A stretch of DNA of 33,083 bases from Humidesulfovibrio sp. (lineage in GTDB: Bacteria; Desulfobacterota; Desulfovibrionia; Desulfovibrionales; Desulfovibrionaceae): assembly GCA_031292175.1 (NCBI GenBank), contig JARLHQ010000011.1, positions 1 through 33,083 of the forward strand. The letters are read 5' to 3'. The position numbers and the translations under genes were made by a program. Of this stretch, positions 31,662 to 33,083 are shown in pieces; within the stretch, counting starts at the first letter, position 1, and each line of letters begins with the position of its first letter. The notes under the pieces were generated by a model. That model had not been told where the DNA came from and did no database searches. It was given only the letters and a program-made list of their open reading frames with translations.

Positions 31662-32780
31662 TTAGCCGGTCAGGGACGGGGTGCCGATGATCTCGCTGAC
31701 GCTTTTGCCTGCGCTCGTTTCGAACTGGGCCTGCATATCCAGCGCGTGGGCGAGCCTGTGGCGGATGGCGTGGCAGGCCTCGGCGTCGCCCTGGAAACGG
31801 TCCAGCTTTTCCTGAAATCGTTGGCGTATAGGCACACGCACTGGTCCGCGCACCAGCTTGTCCGCGAGGTAGATCAGCTCACGCTCCGTGAGGCGCATCA
31901 GCCCGGCGGGGTCAATGTCCCGGTGCGCGGCAACAATTTTTGCTAGGCGTGGAAAGCCTTGTTCCGTGAGGACCTTTGCGCCTGCGGCCTCGTGGTTTGG
32001 TTGGCCTTTGGCTATGTCGTGCAGAAGCGCGGCGGATTCCACGAGTGCTAAATCCAATGCCTCGCCCCGGGCCTGAAGCGCGCGCGCCAGGGCCAGCGCG
32101 GCCTCGGCCACGCCCCGGCCATGCGCGATGCCGCGTTCTCCGGCGTTGTGCATGGCGAGCAGGGCCAGCGCCTCCTCCACGGTGGGGACATCCAGCCGAG
32201 CCACGCGGCGCTCGGCCTCGGCAAAGGCCGCCTCGTCGTCCACGTCGAACAATATCTGGGCGTCAGCCACGGGCACTGTCTCACAGGACACGCTGGCCAG
32301 CGCCCCGGCCAGGCCTCCTGCCCCGCTCCAGTCCAGAATATGCGGGATGGCCTCGGCCCGGATGAGCGGCGGATGCCCTGGCTCACCTTGAAAGGTCGGC
32401 AGCAGAACCTGCGCCGCGCTTGTCTCAAAGCGTGTGGCCAAGCTCCGGACGCTGGCCGCACGGATGAGCGGGATGTCCACCGGCAGCGTGAAGACACCGT
32501 CGATGCCCGGCGGCAGCGCGGCGAGCCCGGCCTGGACAGAGGTGAACATGCCGTCCTCGTGGCGTGGGTTGAACACAAGGCGCATGCCATTGGCCTGGGC
32601 CTCGTTCCCGACCTCTTCGGCCCGGCAACCGGTGACGGCCAGGATTTCCCGCACGCCGCATTGCCGGAACAGGCTTGCGGCACGGCCCAGCATGGTTTCA
32701 TCTCCGAGGCGCAGCAGGGGCTTAAAGCATGGCAGGCGCGAGGATTTTCCGGCCGAGAGCACGACGGCAGCCAGACGCAT
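31662..32780 (-). CDS. MobA/MocA-like nucleotidyltransferase fused to an HD hydrolase domain
   Basis: A 372-residue two-domain protein. The N-terminal domain (about 1-195) is an NTP-transferase fold with nucleotide loop LSAGKSSRLPCFKPLL (8-23), metal-binding VDIP (Asp102) and the closing FDVDDEAAF (178-186). It resembles enzymes that attach CMP or GMP to molybdopterin. The C-terminal HD domain (about 215-330) keeps His220, His254-Asp255, His263 and His286, so it is probably an active metal-dependent phosphohydrolase. A role in molybdenum-enzyme cofactor handling is inferred. The start is the ATG at 32780, overlapping the stop of the upstream fragment by one base. Confidence 0.85.
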   Translation of the reverse strand: MRLAAVVLSAGKSSRLPCFKPLLRLGDETMLGRAASLFRQCGVREILAVTGCRAEEVGNEAQANGMRLVFNPRHEDGMFTSVQAGLAALPPGIDGVFTLPVDIPLIRAASVRSLATRFETSAAQVLLPTFQGEPGHPPLIRAEAIPHILDWSGAGGLAGALASVSCETVPVADAQILFDVDDEAAFAEAERRVARLDVPTVEEALALLAMHNAGERGIAHGRGVAEAALALARALQARGEALDLALVESAALLHDIAKGQPNHEAAGAKVLTEQGFPRLAKIVAAHRDIDPAGLMRLTERELIYLADKLVRGPVRVPIRQRFQEKLDRFQGDAEACHAIRHRLAHALDMQAQFETSAGKSVSEIIGTPSLTG

Positions 32781-32938
32781 CAGCCCTCCAGCCCTGCGAG
32801 CACCAGAAAGCACCTGGCCTTGGCGAGCAGGCCGAGAAAGGCTCGGCCGTCCACGTGCAGCGGGCAGGCCGCCTGACAGAAGGGCTGCTCCTCTTGGATG
32901 CAGCGTGCTTCCCATTGACGCAGGGTCTGCTGGTCCAT
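32780..32938 (-). pseudogene. Truncated GltD-like pyridine nucleotide oxidoreductase, N-terminal iron-sulfur segment
   Basis: Fifty-two codons starting MDQQTLRQWEARCIQEE match the N-terminal end of FAD/NAD(P) oxidoreductases related to the glutamate synthase small subunit. They carry the start of the Fe-S binding pattern (Cys13, Cys21 and Cys25 in CQAACPLHVD). After about residue 42 the expected sequence stops; about ten unrelated residues (CFLVLAGLEG) lead to a TGA. GGAGG lies just upstream of the ATG and the stop overlaps the next gene. It is best explained as a gene with most of its body deleted. A short functional protein, or an assembly error near the contig end, cannot be excluded. Confidence 0.6.
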
Positions 32939-32964
32939 GCTCCCTCCGGTCTTGGAAAAAGTGT

Positions 32965-33014
32965 GGGGGGGGGGGGGGGGGGGGGGGCCGCCCCCCCCCC
33001 CCCCCCCCCGCCCC
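32965..33014. other. G23/C19 homopolymer palindrome, probable sequencing or assembly artefact
   Basis: Twenty-three consecutive Gs (32965-32987), CCG, then nineteen Cs (32991-33009), G and four more Cs. Such a self-complementary homopolymer pair at a contig end is what low-signal poly-G reads joined to their reverse complement would give. Everything to its right (33015-33083) should be treated as unreliable. Confidence 0.75.
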
Positions 33015-33083
33015 ATCGGCCAAAAATATTATTATAGCTCTTTTTAGATGCGGTGCCTTCGCCGGCCCCCCACAAACGCACCC

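Noticed and set aside
31557..31946. 129-codon plus-strand frame near the tetR promoter
   Set aside because: It is mostly antisense to the nucleotidyltransferase/HD gene, with shadow composition and no ribosome binding site.
1..33083. CRISPR arrays, integrases or other defence modules
   Set aside because: No regularly spaced repeats, cas-like genes, recombinase genes or restriction-modification genes were found on either strand.

Overview
The window looks like a stretch of chromosome from a high-GC, Gram-negative, anaerobic bacterium, most likely a member of the Desulfovibrionales (Desulfobacterota). This is inferred from the gene content, the aroQ-efp-ftsK neighbourhood, and a tmRNA whose tag ends ANDYDYALAA; no database was searched. 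The first bases lie inside an IS3-type transposase. The last ~120 bases contain a G23/C19 run that looks like an assembly artefact. The window may therefore be one complete draft contig.

Layout. (1) 1-171: 3' end of an IS3-family element. (2) 279-2621, minus strand: a probable metal- or redox-linked operon with a b-type cytochrome carrying a Met/His-rich leader, a periplasmic protein that is about one quarter methionine, and a small SHOCT-domain membrane protein. (3) 2772-2903: a remnant of an HD-GYP gene. (4) 3328-4404: a membrane-anchored SGNH hydrolase in AT-richer surroundings. (5) 5097-13440, plus strand: a nine-gene block. It has an ECF sigma factor, a zinc-finger anti-sigma factor and a CnrX/Spy-like periplasmic sensor, then an HlyD-type adaptor, three FtsX-type permeases, two LolD/MacB-type ATPases and a small exported thioredoxin-like protein without cysteines. 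(6) 13681-14035, minus strand: ssrA (tmRNA). (7) 14157-17149, minus strand: an amino-acid-type binding lipoprotein translationally coupled to a membrane diguanylate cyclase. (8) 17393-24345: core genes, namely tRNA-Met, a small conserved protein, lptF, lptG, engB, aroQ, efp and ftsK. (9) 24428-31413, minus strand: tetR-adaptor-RND pump-outer membrane factor, with a palindromic operator over the promoter. (10) 31662-32938, minus strand: a MobA-like nucleotidyltransferase/HD fusion preceded by a truncated oxidoreductase fragment.

The main observation is that the ssrA 3' end and its downstream terminator (13619-13704) recur as a degenerate direct repeat at 4695-4782, and in part again at 3104-3139. 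This is the footprint expected from serial integration at the tmRNA 3' end. On this reading the sigma-factor/ABC-efflux block is the cargo of an island between two att-like repeats, and the SGNH hydrolase is the cargo of an older one. No integrase remains.

The island cargo is itself unusual. A CnrYXH-like envelope or metal sensing module normally controls an RND metal pump, but here it sits directly ahead of a MacAB/Lol-like ABC system with three different permeases. I regard this as the best candidate for an undescribed system in the window.
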